NCBI RefSeq assembly: GCF_900103345.1
Contig: NZ_LT629702.1
Coordinates: 2,976,001 to 3,040,000 of the forward strand
DNA length: 64,000 nt
DNA from: Pseudomonas azotoformans
GTDB lineage: Bacteria > Pseudomonadota > Gammaproteobacteria > Pseudomonadales > Pseudomonadaceae
Direction: 5' to 3'
Part shown: piece by piece, positions 54,929 to 63,106 of the stretch
Layout: each line of letters starts with the position of its first letter
How positions within the stretch are numbered: the stretch's first letter is position 1
The notes under the pieces: model-generated
Seen by the model: the letters and a program-made list of their open reading frames with translations, nothing else
Told to the model about the DNA's origin: nothing
Database searches by the model: none
Translations under genes and position numbers: made by a program

Positions 54929-55300
54929 ATGAACACCCTCGCCCATTACTTCCTGCTGTACGTCGACAGCCCGGCCACCAGCGCCAACTTCTACAGCCGC
55001 CTGCTGGACAAGCCGCCCGTGGAACTCAACCCGACCTTCGCCCTGTTCATTCTCGACAATGGCGTAAAGCTGGGGCTGTGGTCGCGCCATACCGTGGAAC
55101 CGGCAGCCCGGCTCACCGGGGGTGGCGGCGAAGTGGGCTTGTCCCTGGCTGACAAGGCCGCGGTGGATGCGTTGCATGATCAATGGGTAGAGCGCGGCGC
55201 GACCATTATCCAGTCACCGACCATGCTGGATTTCGGCTACACCTTCGTCGCCCAGGACCTCGACGGCCACCGGCTGCGCGCGTTTTGCCTGAGCGACTGA
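54929..55300 (+). CDS. VOC-family protein, phenazine-resistance-like (EhpR type)
   Basis: A 123-residue glyoxalase/bleomycin-resistance fold protein with two beta-alpha-beta-beta-beta units (YFLLYVDSPATSANFYSRLL; then TIIQSPTMLDFGYTFVAQDLDGHRLRAF). Relatives bind small aromatic drugs such as phenazines or act as dioxygenase-like enzymes; the metal ligands are incomplete here, which favours binding over catalysis. AAGGAG precedes the ATG. Its last 87 bases overlap the 3' end of the convergent EamA gene. Confidence 0.8.
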   Translation: MNTLAHYFLLYVDSPATSANFYSRLLDKPPVELNPTFALFILDNGVKLGLWSRHTVEPAARLTGGGGEVGLSLADKAAVDALHDQWVERGATIIQSPTMLDFGYTFVAQDLDGHRLRAFCLSD

Positions 55301-56173
55301 CCGCCAGCGCCCCTCCAGGCTGATGGCGGCCACGCTGGCCAACACGATCACGCCGCCGAGCACCACTTGCAGGGCGATGTGCTCACCCAGCAGCGTGGCC
55401 GCCATCGTCATCGCCACCAGCGGGATCAGGTACATCGCTACCGAAGCGCGGCTGACCTCGACATGTTTCAACACATAGCCCCAGGCCAGGTACGCCAGGG
55501 CGCTGGGGAAAACCCCGAGTACCAGCACCGCGAGGTTCTCCGGCAAAGGCGCCTGCGCCACGGCAGCCGGCAGGCCCGGCAGGTTCACGCAGAGCATCAA
55601 GGTGCCGGCCCAGACCATGTAGCACGCCATCGTCAGCGGGCTATAGCGGTGGGCGTAGTGTTTCTGGATGGCGAAGTACAGGCTCCACGAAGCCGCCGCC
55701 AGCAGGATCAGCAAACCGCGCGGGTCGATATCGCCCACACCGTGATCGCCCCAGATCACCACCAGCACGCCGAACAACCCCAGCAGCACACAGCTCCAGC
55801 GCCAGAGGCTGACCCGTTCCTTCAAGCAGAAGAACGCGATCAACACGCTGAACAGCGGCGCCGATTGCGCCAGCACGCTGGACGCCGCCGCCGTCACGAA
55901 TTGCTGCCCATAATTAAGGCTGGTGTGATGCAGGAACACCCCGAAAAAACTCAACACCAACAGCCACGGCAGATCCTGCAGGCGCGGTCGGCCAATGCCC
56001 AGCACCAGCGCCACACCGGCCATGAACACCGAAGCAATCAGAAACCGCAGCAGCGCAAGCTGGCCAGGGCTGTAGCTGTGCAGGCCCATGTGCACGCCAA
56101 TCGGCGAATAGGCCCAACAGAGGATGACGCTGGCGATGACTAGCGTAAGCTTCAGGGGTGACGGGGTATTCAT
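55214..56173 (-). CDS. EamA/DMT-family transporter
   Basis: A 319-residue ten-helix inner-membrane transporter (LTLVIASVILCWAYSPIGVHMGL begins repeat 1; repeat 2 begins near LAVLVLGVFPSALAYLAWGYVL). It ends with a charged, non-hydrophobic tail of about 30 residues that is encoded opposite the VOC gene, so the two genes overlap tail to tail by 87 bases. ATG at 56173 with GGA at 8 bases; other starts are at 56182 and 56236. Divergent from the LysR gene at 56276, its likely regulator. Confidence 0.85.
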   Translation of the reverse strand: MNTPSPLKLTLVIASVILCWAYSPIGVHMGLHSYSPGQLALLRFLIASVFMAGVALVLGIGRPRLQDLPWLLVLSFFGVFLHHTSLNYGQQFVTAAASSVLAQSAPLFSVLIAFFCLKERVSLWRWSCVLLGLFGVLVVIWGDHGVGDIDPRGLLILLAAASWSLYFAIQKHYAHRYSPLTMACYMVWAGTLMLCVNLPGLPAAVAQAPLPENLAVLVLGVFPSALAYLAWGYVLKHVEVSRASVAMYLIPLVAMTMAATLLGEHIALQVVLGGVIVLASVAAISLEGRWRSVAQAKRAQPVAVEVLGDEGVAEIQHGR

Positions 56174-56275
56174 CGACGGCATCCGAAAACTGAGAAGGAA
56201 TGCCGTCAGTCTTGGCCCGGGCAACACGTAGGACAATTAACCGTTTCTGACTTCTGAAATCACTGGAACTGAGCA

Positions 56276-57139
56276 ATGGAACTGGCCCAACTGAAAATGG
56301 TGCGAGCCGTGGCACAAACCGGCAGCGTGGCCCAGGCCGCCGTGCAATTGCATTGTGTGCCGTCCAACATCACCACGCGCATCAAGCAGCTGGAAAGCGA
56401 GTTGGGCACACCGCTGTTTATCCGTGCCGGACGCGGGTTGTCGATCAGTGCGGCCGGTGAGATCTTCCTGGAGTATTGCGAACGCATCCTGGCGCTGGTG
56501 GACGAGTCCAAACGCGCAGTCGACACCAATGCCATCCCCCGTGGCACCCTGCGTATCGGCGCTGTGGAGTCCAGCGCCAGCGGACGTCTGCCGCCGTTGC
56601 TGGCCGAATACCATCGGCGCTACCCGGATGTCAGCCTGGAGCTGGTGACCGGCGCCTGGGGCGAACTGCTCGATGACCTGCAACACCACCGCCTGGACGT
56701 CGCGCTGGTGGCCGCCGGCAACAAACGCGCAAAGCTCGAACACAGCGTGGTCTACAGCGAGCGCCTGGTGCTGATCGCCAGCGCCTCCAGCGCACCGATC
56801 CATAGCGCCGAAGACCTGGCCGGCCGCACCCTGCTGGTATGGCCGCCCGGCTGCCCTTATCGGGCGGCGCTGGAGAACTGGGTCAAGCCCCACGCGTTCA
56901 AGCCGGCCATTGCCAGCTATGCCAGTTGGGGCACGATCATCGGTTGTGTCAGTGCGGGAATTGGCGTGGCACTGGCGCCGGAGGGCATCCTGGCCCGCTA
57001 TGAGCAGGCCAATCAGCTGGCGTCGTACCGGTTCGAGGAACTGCAGGCGGTGGACAACCTGCTGTTCTGGCACAAGGACACCCAGCGGCATCTGGCACGG
57101 GATGCGTTTGCCGGGTTGTTGCGGGAAACCTTCGGCTGA
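56276..57139 (+). CDS. LysR-family transcriptional regulator
   Basis: A 287-residue LysR regulator. The N-terminal HTH (GSVAQAAVQLHCVPSNITTRIKQLE, about residues 17-41, then FIRAGRGLSISAAGEIFL) is followed by a co-inducer domain. Divergent from the EamA transporter gene with 102 bases between, the standard arrangement in which the regulator controls the transporter. CTGAGCA before the ATG is a weak ribosome binding site. Confidence 0.9.
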   Translation: MELAQLKMVRAVAQTGSVAQAAVQLHCVPSNITTRIKQLESELGTPLFIRAGRGLSISAAGEIFLEYCERILALVDESKRAVDTNAIPRGTLRIGAVESSASGRLPPLLAEYHRRYPDVSLELVTGAWGELLDDLQHHRLDVALVAAGNKRAKLEHSVVYSERLVLIASASSAPIHSAEDLAGRTLLVWPPGCPYRAALENWVKPHAFKPAIASYASWGTIIGCVSAGIGVALAPEGILARYEQANQLASYRFEELQAVDNLLFWHKDTQRHLARDAFAGLLRETFG

Positions 57140-57730
57140 TCAGCTTTTGGGGGCAGCCAGACGGCTGTACTGATCCTGGCTGATCCACCCGGTAAACGAA
57201 CGGTCATCGGCATTGATGAACTCGACCTGGGCCCAGCCATCCTTGAAGGCCAGCACACCGACCACGTCATTCTTGACGATGTACGGACGCTTGGCGGCCT
57301 TGGCACTTGGGTTCTTCAGCAGGTAAGCCTTGTCGGCGGACACTTTCACCAGGCCGATCCATTTCGTGTTGACGGTCTGGCTCAGGTCCAGGCCGGTGGC
57401 GATCTCCGGCATCAGCACATTGAGGCAACCCGGATGCTGGCGGCCTTCTGCCACGGTCAATGTCACGCCATCGGATGAGGGTGCCACGCTGCCGGGGTAG
57501 GTGGCGTCGGCCCAGGTGGTCAACGCCGCGGGTTTGCCTTGCAGGTAAAACGCGCAACTGCGGGTCACGCCCTCGCCCATCGCCTCTAAGTAGTAGCCTT
57601 CAACTTGGTGCTCAGGCGTCACCGCCAGCATCAGCCCTTCGTACTTGCCTGAATGCAACGCGGGCGAACCGGCAAACGCAGGGGCTACGGCGCACAACGA
57701 CAACACACCCATCGCTAGAAAACGGATCAT
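57140..57730 (-). CDS. exported SH3-like protein, possible immunity partner of the muramidase
   Basis: A 196-residue exported protein. Signal peptide IRFLAMGVLSLCAVAPAFA is followed by a mature domain with two Cys in TRSCAFYL and HPGCLNVL that could pair. The C-terminal third (AYLLKNPSAKAAKRPYIVKNDVVGVLAFKDGWAQVEF, then FTGWISQDQY) reads like a bacterial SH3 domain. Its ATG follows the muramidase stop by a single base (TAA-G-ATG), so the two are translated together. A periplasmic partner of a wall-cutting enzyme would fit an immunity role; this is inference. A housekeeping cell-wall role is the alternative. Confidence 0.7.
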   Translation of the reverse strand: MIRFLAMGVLSLCAVAPAFAGSPALHSGKYEGLMLAVTPEHQVEGYYLEAMGEGVTRSCAFYLQGKPAALTTWADATYPGSVAPSSDGVTLTVAEGRQHPGCLNVLMPEIATGLDLSQTVNTKWIGLVKVSADKAYLLKNPSAKAAKRPYIVKNDVVGVLAFKDGWAQVEFINADDRSFTGWISQDQYSRLAAPKS

Positions 57731-57731
57731 C

Positions 57732-58778
57732 TTATTTTTTCCCTTCAAGTTTCTCGTAGGCTTTTTGCATAAGGACGTCATAGTTGCCGTAGTCCTCGCC
57801 GTTATAGTTACGCGCCATGCCGGTAAAATCCTTGGCTTTCATGGCCTTCATCAACGCCGGGCTCTTGCTGCAAAAACCGAGGAAGGCCTTTAGTTGGTTA
57901 CCGGCATTCACTTTTAATGCCGCAGAGAATTCAAACACCGTCTTGTAACCGCAGGACACGTAGTTGAAGCCCATGATCTGAAACATGCCCCAGGACGCTG
58001 ACATCAACGCGGCTTCCTGATCCAGCGCAAACGCGGTGGCCATGGTTTCCCAGGCCTTGGTCTGGTCCTTGTTATTGGTCTGCCACTGTGGCCCGGCCTT
58101 TTTCTTGTAGGGGTAGGACAACAGCGGATGCGCCTGGTCGTAGATGTGCTTGGTGTACTTGCGAAACAGGTGCCCTTCGAAGGCGATCACCGGCAATTTG
58201 GCCGGGCCGAAACCGGAACGACCGCCGGATTCCACGGTGGCGAAGGCCTTGATGATATTCACCGAAATACCGCCACCCAACTGCGTGGCGGCGTTCTGGA
58301 AATCGGTCTCGCTGAGGGTCATGCCCCCGTCGCATGTGGCCTGCAGCATCAATTGGCGGTTGCGCTTCTCGGCCTCGATCATCGCGCGCATGCGGTCCAG
58401 GTACACATTGACCGTGGCCTGCACCGCGTCGCCCTGATTGTTGCCGAACACATTCAGAAAGCTCGGGATACGCATGCTCGGGAACGCCTTTACCGGCACC
58501 TTCACCGCTTCTTCGATCAGGCTGTTGAAGGTTTTACCGGTCGGGTCGATCACGCCATCAGGGTGGGCATATTTGAGATGACGGAATTGATACTGGCTGA
58601 TGCATTGCACCAATTGGCCATCGCACTTGCCGTTTTCGGCCAGCGGGAAGCCCATTTTTGGAATGATCAGATTGAATAAATACTGGACGCACTGCACATC
58701 GGCGGGCAAGTTGCGGGCTTTGCCGGGCGCGCCTACCGAAGCACTGATAAGACGGGGCAACCCTTGCAGGCTTTTCAT
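57732..58778 (-). CDS. N-acetylmuramidase (DUF3380-type), candidate secreted effector or endolysin
   Basis: A 348-residue protein without signal peptide. The N-terminal part (about residues 20-85, ADVQCVQYLFNLI ... GVIDPTGKTFNSLI) looks like a peptidoglycan-binding module. Residues about 160-345 match the N-acetylmuramidase fold of phage endolysins: IIKAFATVESGGRSGFGPAKLPVIAFEGHLF with the catalytic Glu in VESGG, then SASWGMFQIMGFNY and MARNYNG. It should cut the glycan backbone. No phage holin or structural genes are near. The second ATG was chosen because AAGGA lies 8 bases before it. Confidence 0.85.
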   Translation of the reverse strand: MKSLQGLPRLISASVGAPGKARNLPADVQCVQYLFNLIIPKMGFPLAENGKCDGQLVQCISQYQFRHLKYAHPDGVIDPTGKTFNSLIEEAVKVPVKAFPSMRIPSFLNVFGNNQGDAVQATVNVYLDRMRAMIEAEKRNRQLMLQATCDGGMTLSETDFQNAATQLGGGISVNIIKAFATVESGGRSGFGPAKLPVIAFEGHLFRKYTKHIYDQAHPLLSYPYKKKAGPQWQTNNKDQTKAWETMATAFALDQEAALMSASWGMFQIMGFNYVSCGYKTVFEFSAALKVNAGNQLKAFLGFCSKSPALMKAMKAKDFTGMARNYNGEDYGNYDVLMQKAYEKLEGKK

Positions 58779-58787
58779 CAGAGACAT

Positions 58788-58877
58788 CCTTGTTAGTTAA
58801 AGAAGTGGTGGCACTTCAATATCAACTCCGCACACTTGTCACACTCTGAAACAAGTGGCTGGCGGAAACTAACAAGG
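58788..58877 (-). promoter_or_regulatory. structured leader that can hide the muramidase ribosome binding site
   Basis: On the minus strand, CCTTGTTAGTT (58877-58867) is perfectly complementary over 11 bp to AACTAACAAGG (58798-58788), which contains the AAGG of the ribosome binding site. Inside the loop a second stem, CACTTGT/ACAAGTG (58857-58851 and 58839-58833), is also perfect. If transcribed, the leader would fold into a two-stem structure that blocks initiation. Confidence 0.5.
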
Positions 58878-58935
58878 TGGTTTTGGGTTGTCCAGAGCGA
58901 CCTGCAAAAGTTGTGAAACAGCCGAATTAAATCAA

Positions 58936-60897
58936 TCAGTAACCGTGGAACTCCCTGGTTTTCTGATAGGTGTGAAAATCAATCCATTCGACCACATCGT
59001 AAGGCAGGTAGAGCTGCATCCGCGCGCGGGAAATGGCGATATACACCTCGCACAGTCTTTGATCGAACGCGTAGGCGTCCTTGAACTTCACGTTGGTCAG
59101 CAACTCGGGCGTCAGCAATACCCGGTCAAACTCCATGCCGCCCGCCTCTGCCGCCAGCATCAGCAGGCAACGTTTGCCGGGCACGCCGCCCAGCCGGTTC
59201 AAGCGTGTGATGTCGGCGACGTTGAAGCCTTTTTCCAACTCCCCTTCGACCCACAAAAACGCCTCGTCGAACTGGCTGGCATCGCGCACCTGCTGCCAAT
59301 CGTCCATGTCGCTGAAATACGTATGGGGGCCGTTGTCGTTGTGCTCGTTGCTGTAGAACTGCGGCTTGAACAAGGCGATGACGCTGATCATGAAGCGCTG
59401 CAGATCCTGCTGCGCTGCAGTGTCGAAGAACCCGAACGGGCAGTTGGCCTGTTGCAACTGGATGGCCCATTTCATGGTGTCCCAATGGGAGGCGGTCAGC
59501 ACGACGCAGCCTTCCGGCGGCACAAAGCCCTGGGGGTAATGCTCGATGCCGACGTCGGCATCACGCGCGCCTTCGAAAGGGGTCTTGCACTTTTGTGAGT
59601 GCACACTGATCAACGGGTTGACCAGGCGCTCGACGTTGCGGCCCGAGCGCACCGAGTAACTGATGTCGGTGTGCCGGACTTCACGCTTTCTTCGCACCAT
59701 TACACCGCTGGCCAATTGGTATTCATCGCCGAGGGTGATCAGCACCTGGCGACCACGTTCGATGATCTGCAGCAATGAAGGCGGGATGTCCTGGCTTTCA
59801 TCGATCAACACGTGGGTATAGCGAGGTGGCACCACACAGCCTTCGAGACTCGCACGCTTGATCAACCATAGCGCCGCGAAAGCAGTCTGGCCGGCCCACT
59901 GTGGGTTGGCCTCCAGGTACGTCCACAACCGGCTGGAATACTCCAGTAACGCCTGGGTATCCACGCTGGACAACGGCTGCTTGAAATGCGGCAGGTGCCT
60001 GGCCGACAGGCTGTGATGACTGGAGTGGCAATAGCTTTCGAGCACCTTCAGACAGATATCCAGCGTCGCCACACCCTCGTGCCCGCGCCAGCCGTGGATA
60101 TTCAGGGTCTGCGACACTTCATGCTTGCCGGGCAACCTGGCAGGCGTGCCCTGCACGGATGGGCGCGGCCCCTGCAACAGCGCCTTGGCGAACGCAGCGA
60201 AGGTAGAACCCGCCTTGCTGTCCTTCCCCAGCCCCATGCGCTCACGCAGGGTCGCCAGTTTGGCCCCCGTGCGTGCCAGCACCAGGGTCTGGGCGGGGCG
60301 CAGGCACTCCATAAAGGCACCGAGCAGGTGGCTCTTGCCGATGCCGGCGTAGCCTTGAACGTGCAGGTCTTCGTTGAGGTTGGCGCGGAAGGTGCGCACC
60401 AGCTTGTCCTGGGCCGGGCTGAGCCAGCGCTCGCGCTGCCGGGGCGTGATCATCTGCTGGCTGAACGGGTCGTTGCTGCGCAGATGGCGGACCTTGTAGC
60501 CGATGTCCCATTTTCCGGTAGGCAGCAGGTAATCCCGCGCCGCGACTTCTTCAGCCGACAGCAGGCGCAGGTTGACGCTTTTCAGCGCGTTGAAACCGAA
60601 GTAGAGCTTGCGCGGATCGAACAGTCGCTGGGCTTCGGACAGCAGCGTCGCGGCGCCCCCTGCCTGCGTGTCGACCGACCAGTCGAGCAACTTGACCAGG
60701 ATGCGCTCGGCGCCTGCGCAGGTCAGGTCTTTTTCCGCAGCCTGGGCCAGGTTCTGGATGACCAGTACGGCGGCCAACTCCGGATCCGTCAGGCCAGCCA
60801 GGGCCAGGGCGCCGTCCGTACCGAGCAGGGCCGTGCAGGTTTCATCCGTGACAGGCAGGAAGACCGGGCTGGATAGGTCAAAGTGTTCAGGTTGCAT
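58936..60897 (-). CDS. UvrD-like SF1 helicase or ATPase
   Basis: A 653-residue protein with SF1 helicase motifs in order: Q-loop region DKLVRTFRANLNEDLHVQGYAGIGKSHL with Walker A GYAGIGKS (about residues 198-205), Walker B LIDESQDIPP (about 358-367), motif III TLGDEYQLASG (about 386-396), YSVRSGRNVERLV (motif IV-like) and motif VI VYIAISRARMQLYL (about 621-634). No nuclease domain is seen. The N-terminal 170 residues match nothing I know. GAGG precedes the ATG, 20 bases after the small gene upstream; the pair likely works together. DNA repair or defence are both possible. Confidence 0.75.
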   Translation of the reverse strand: MQPEHFDLSSPVFLPVTDETCTALLGTDGALALAGLTDPELAAVLVIQNLAQAAEKDLTCAGAERILVKLLDWSVDTQAGGAATLLSEAQRLFDPRKLYFGFNALKSVNLRLLSAEEVAARDYLLPTGKWDIGYKVRHLRSNDPFSQQMITPRQRERWLSPAQDKLVRTFRANLNEDLHVQGYAGIGKSHLLGAFMECLRPAQTLVLARTGAKLATLRERMGLGKDSKAGSTFAAFAKALLQGPRPSVQGTPARLPGKHEVSQTLNIHGWRGHEGVATLDICLKVLESYCHSSHHSLSARHLPHFKQPLSSVDTQALLEYSSRLWTYLEANPQWAGQTAFAALWLIKRASLEGCVVPPRYTHVLIDESQDIPPSLLQIIERGRQVLITLGDEYQLASGVMVRRKREVRHTDISYSVRSGRNVERLVNPLISVHSQKCKTPFEGARDADVGIEHYPQGFVPPEGCVVLTASHWDTMKWAIQLQQANCPFGFFDTAAQQDLQRFMISVIALFKPQFYSNEHNDNGPHTYFSDMDDWQQVRDASQFDEAFLWVEGELEKGFNVADITRLNRLGGVPGKRCLLMLAAEAGGMEFDRVLLTPELLTNVKFKDAYAFDQRLCEVYIAISRARMQLYLPYDVVEWIDFHTYQKTREFHGY

Positions 60898-60917
60898 AGT
60901 GCCTCACCGCCAGGGAA

Positions 60918-61373
60918 TCAGGCATTGCCCTGACCGCCCAGTTCAAACCGATACTCGCCCAGAGAGCCCGACATACTGCCGAAATGAGGGCCTGCGTCAG
61001 CCGCAGACGCCATCGCGCTGATCTGTTGCTGGAGTTCGAACACAGCCATATCGAGCAACCGCCGCAAGTCTTCGGCGCTCTGCGCGGCCACGTTCAATTG
61101 CAGCCTGCAGGCGCCCGCAAGCGGTGGCTGCGCGGGCTCGTCAACGACTTGCGCAGAGCGGATCATTTCCGCCTGACTGAGGATTTCCGCGTGTTCATCG
61201 TCCATCTGGTCCAGCACCCTCGACAATTCCAGGGTCTGCTCAGGGTGGGATTGAATGCGGTCCTTGATCTCCAGGCGGCGCATCTGCCATTCCCGCAGTT
61301 TTTCGCGAGTGAGGTCGTCGACTTTTTCCACGTGTGCTGTCTCCGGATGCCAGGCACTGGAGTATGCCGCCAT
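60918..61373 (-). CDS. hypothetical protein paired with the SF1 helicase
   Basis: A 151-residue soluble protein. The first half is charged and helical (TREKLREWQMRRLEIKDRIQ, LDQMDDEHAEILSQAEMI), coiled-coil-prone. The second half (LQLNVAAQSAEDLRRLLDMAVFELQQQI) could form a small alpha/beta unit. It ends Gly/Ser-rich. The ribosome binding site is weak, and an internal start is possible. It lies 20 bases upstream of the helicase gene and just downstream of the 4.5S RNA on the same strand. I do not recognise the family. Confidence 0.6.
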   Translation of the reverse strand: MAAYSSAWHPETAHVEKVDDLTREKLREWQMRRLEIKDRIQSHPEQTLELSRVLDQMDDEHAEILSQAEMIRSAQVVDEPAQPPLAGACRLQLNVAAQSAEDLRRLLDMAVFELQQQISAMASAADAGPHFGSMSGSLGEYRFELGGQGNA

Positions 61374-61451
61374 GGACTGCCCGATGGCAGATGGCGTGAA
61401 AGCATTTTTGATTTGAAATTAAGAGGTACTGCGAGGAAGAGCGTTATGGAG

Positions 61452-61560
61452 GCAACCCCACCAGCCACACCCCGGCACACAATGTTCCCGCTGTGGCTGC
61501 TGCCTTCCGGCTCTGACCAGGTTCACGGGTAATCGTTGCGGGGGGACCGATGGGGTCACC
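61452..61560 (-). ncRNA. ffs: 4.5S RNA of the signal recognition particle
   Basis: The minus strand holds the SRP RNA core: CCTGGTCAGAGCCGGAAGGC followed by AGCAGCCACAGCGGGAACAT. The conserved GGAA tetraloop and the symmetric and asymmetric internal loops of helix 8 are present. The ends pair (GGTGACCCCA with TGGGGTTGCC), giving the usual rod of about 100 nt. It binds Ffh to target membrane proteins. The exact ends are estimated, because processing sets them. Confidence 0.95.
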
Positions 61561-61592
61561 ATAACGACGCCTGCCTCTCGGCAAGCGGGGCC

Positions 61593-61620
61593 ATTGTACC
61601 GATCTCATCGGAAGTTACAA
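61593..61620 (-). promoter_or_regulatory. sigma-70 promoter of ffs
   Basis: On the minus strand TTGTAA (61620-61615), a 16-base spacer and TACAAT (61598-61593). The start near 61586 lies about 26 bases before the mature RNA, consistent with a processed 5' leader. Confidence 0.65.
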
Positions 61621-61685
61621 CCGTTGGGGGCGGATTAAAAATATCCGATGGTTCAAGCACTTGCCCACGGCTTTCACACAGATCC

Positions 61686-61786
61686 CTGTAGGAGCGAGCT
61701 TGCTCGTGAAGAGCTTGAACGCTAACGCGGGGATTCTGGATACCCGCGGCGCCTGTGAATTCTTCGCGAGCAAGCTCGCTCCTACA
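61686..61786. repeat. paired REP element (REPIN)
   Basis: CTGTAGGAGCGAGCTTGCTCGTGAA and the inverted TTCGCGAGCAAGCTCGCTCCTACA flank about 50 bases. The right arm runs into the last codons of the zinc peptidase gene. Confidence 0.87.
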
Positions 61787-62945
61787 ATAGGACGGCGTCA
61801 TCTGCTCGGCCGCCTTCTTCCTGGATCACCAGGTGAATGAAGTGCAGCTTGGCGATCACCGCTGGGGGCAGCACGAAGGGATAGAAATCCGGCTGGCCCA
61901 TGCTGCGCGACAGTTCGTTGAGCATGCCGGCCAGTTCGATCCAGGCGTTAACGAATGACAGGAATGCCACGCCGCCAGGGTGTTCGGGATCATAGAGCGT
62001 GCTGAGGGGAAATGGCTGGTAATCCAGGTCCATCTCGCGGGCGCTCATGCCAAAGCCGAGGGCGGTATCGACGGCATCCATCATGTGCAGGTAGTGCGCC
62101 CAGGTTTCAGCCCAGTCTTCCCAGGGGTGCATGGTGGCGTAGGCGCTGACGCAGGTTTGCTGCCAGTCGGCGCGTGGGCCGTGCTGGTAGTGCTGGTCGA
62201 GGGCGTCGGCATAACTGGCACGTTCGTCGCCGAATAGGTTGCGAAACGGTTCAAGCCAGTGGGTATTGGCGATCAGGCGATCCCAGTAGTAATGGCCGAC
62301 CTCATGGCGAAAGTGACCGAGCAGCGTGCGATAGGGTTCGCGCATCTGGACGCGGACCTTTTCCCGGTGGGCGTCGTCGGCTTCCTTGATATCGAGGGTG
62401 ATCAGGCCGTTCGCGTGGCCGGTCATGGGCGCGTTGCCCTCCAGGTCGATACCGACAAAATCGAAGGCCAGGCCGGTGTCTTCGTCGACGCTTTTGGGCA
62501 CCACTTGCAAACCCAGGCTGATCAGTTGCGCGACCAAACGGCGCTTGGCGGTTTCGACTTTGCGCCAGCGCTCGTGGTTTTCCGGGATCGACAGGTCAGG
62601 AATGGTGCGGTTCAGGCTACAGGCCACGCACAACGGAGCGGTGCTGTGGGCCGGGATCAGCCAGTTGCAGGCGGCCGGGGTGTCGAGGTTGGCGCAGCGG
62701 CGGAAGGCGCCGGCGTCGAGGTTACCGTCCTGCAGCCAGGTGCCTTCGACCGGGCCGGGCTGCAGGGAGTCCAGCCGGGCTTGCTGGGGTTGGTAGCCCA
62801 GCAGCGCCTGGCAGGCCAGGCACTGGCTGTTGCGAAAGAACAGCGATTGGCCGCAGCGGCACTGCCACACCTTGCTGTCGCGAGAGGTGCCGGCTACAAA
62901 CGGTGCAGCGATGCGCGAACTGAGTTGCTCGAAGTAGCGGAACAT
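61782..62945 (-). CDS. zinc-binding metallopeptidase with N-terminal zinc ribbon
   Basis: A 387-residue cytosolic protein. The N-terminal ribbon has CRCGQ and CLACQ Cys pairs (about residues 29-48), followed by further Cys (RRCANLDTPAACNW, CVACSL). The peptidase part has H-E-x2-H in RHEVGHYYWD (about 237-246) with a downstream EDWAETWAHYLH. This is the 'putative zinc-binding metallopeptidase' (Peptidase_Mx) type; the substrate is unknown. AGGGAGAG before the ATG at 62945 sets the start; the longer frame reads through repeat DNA. Its stop lies within a REPIN arm. Confidence 0.82.
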   Translation of the reverse strand: MFRYFEQLSSRIAAPFVAGTSRDSKVWQCRCGQSLFFRNSQCLACQALLGYQPQQARLDSLQPGPVEGTWLQDGNLDAGAFRRCANLDTPAACNWLIPAHSTAPLCVACSLNRTIPDLSIPENHERWRKVETAKRRLVAQLISLGLQVVPKSVDEDTGLAFDFVGIDLEGNAPMTGHANGLITLDIKEADDAHREKVRVQMREPYRTLLGHFRHEVGHYYWDRLIANTHWLEPFRNLFGDERASYADALDQHYQHGPRADWQQTCVSAYATMHPWEDWAETWAHYLHMMDAVDTALGFGMSAREMDLDYQPFPLSTLYDPEHPGGVAFLSFVNAWIELAGMLNELSRSMGQPDFYPFVLPPAVIAKLHFIHLVIQEEGGRADDAVLL

Positions 62946-62993
62946 GGCGATCTCTCCCTGGGTGATTGAGACTAGATCATTTCCCGTGAGAGA

Positions 62994-63105
62994 TCGTTCC
63001 CACGCTCTGCGTGGGAACGCCGCCATGGACGCTCCGCGTCTGCTCTTGAGGGTCGTGACGCGGAGCGTCACAGGATGCATTCCCACGCAGAGCGCGGGAA
63101 CGATC
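62994..63105. repeat. cluster of CATTCCCACGC-type palindromes
   Basis: CGTTCCCACGC-TCT-GCGTGGGAACG at the left, GGACGCTCCGCGTC and GTGACGCGGAGCGTCAC in the middle, and GCATTCCCACGC-AGA-GCGCGGGAACG at the right. It fills the gap between ligA and the zinc peptidase gene, and it shares its sequence family with 51452-51501. Confidence 0.78.
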
Positions 63106-63106
63106 A

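Noticed and set aside
57732..58778. Prophage endolysin as evidence of a prophage
   Set aside because: No holin, tail, capsid or integrase genes lie within the window around it, and the next gene is an exported SH3-like protein.
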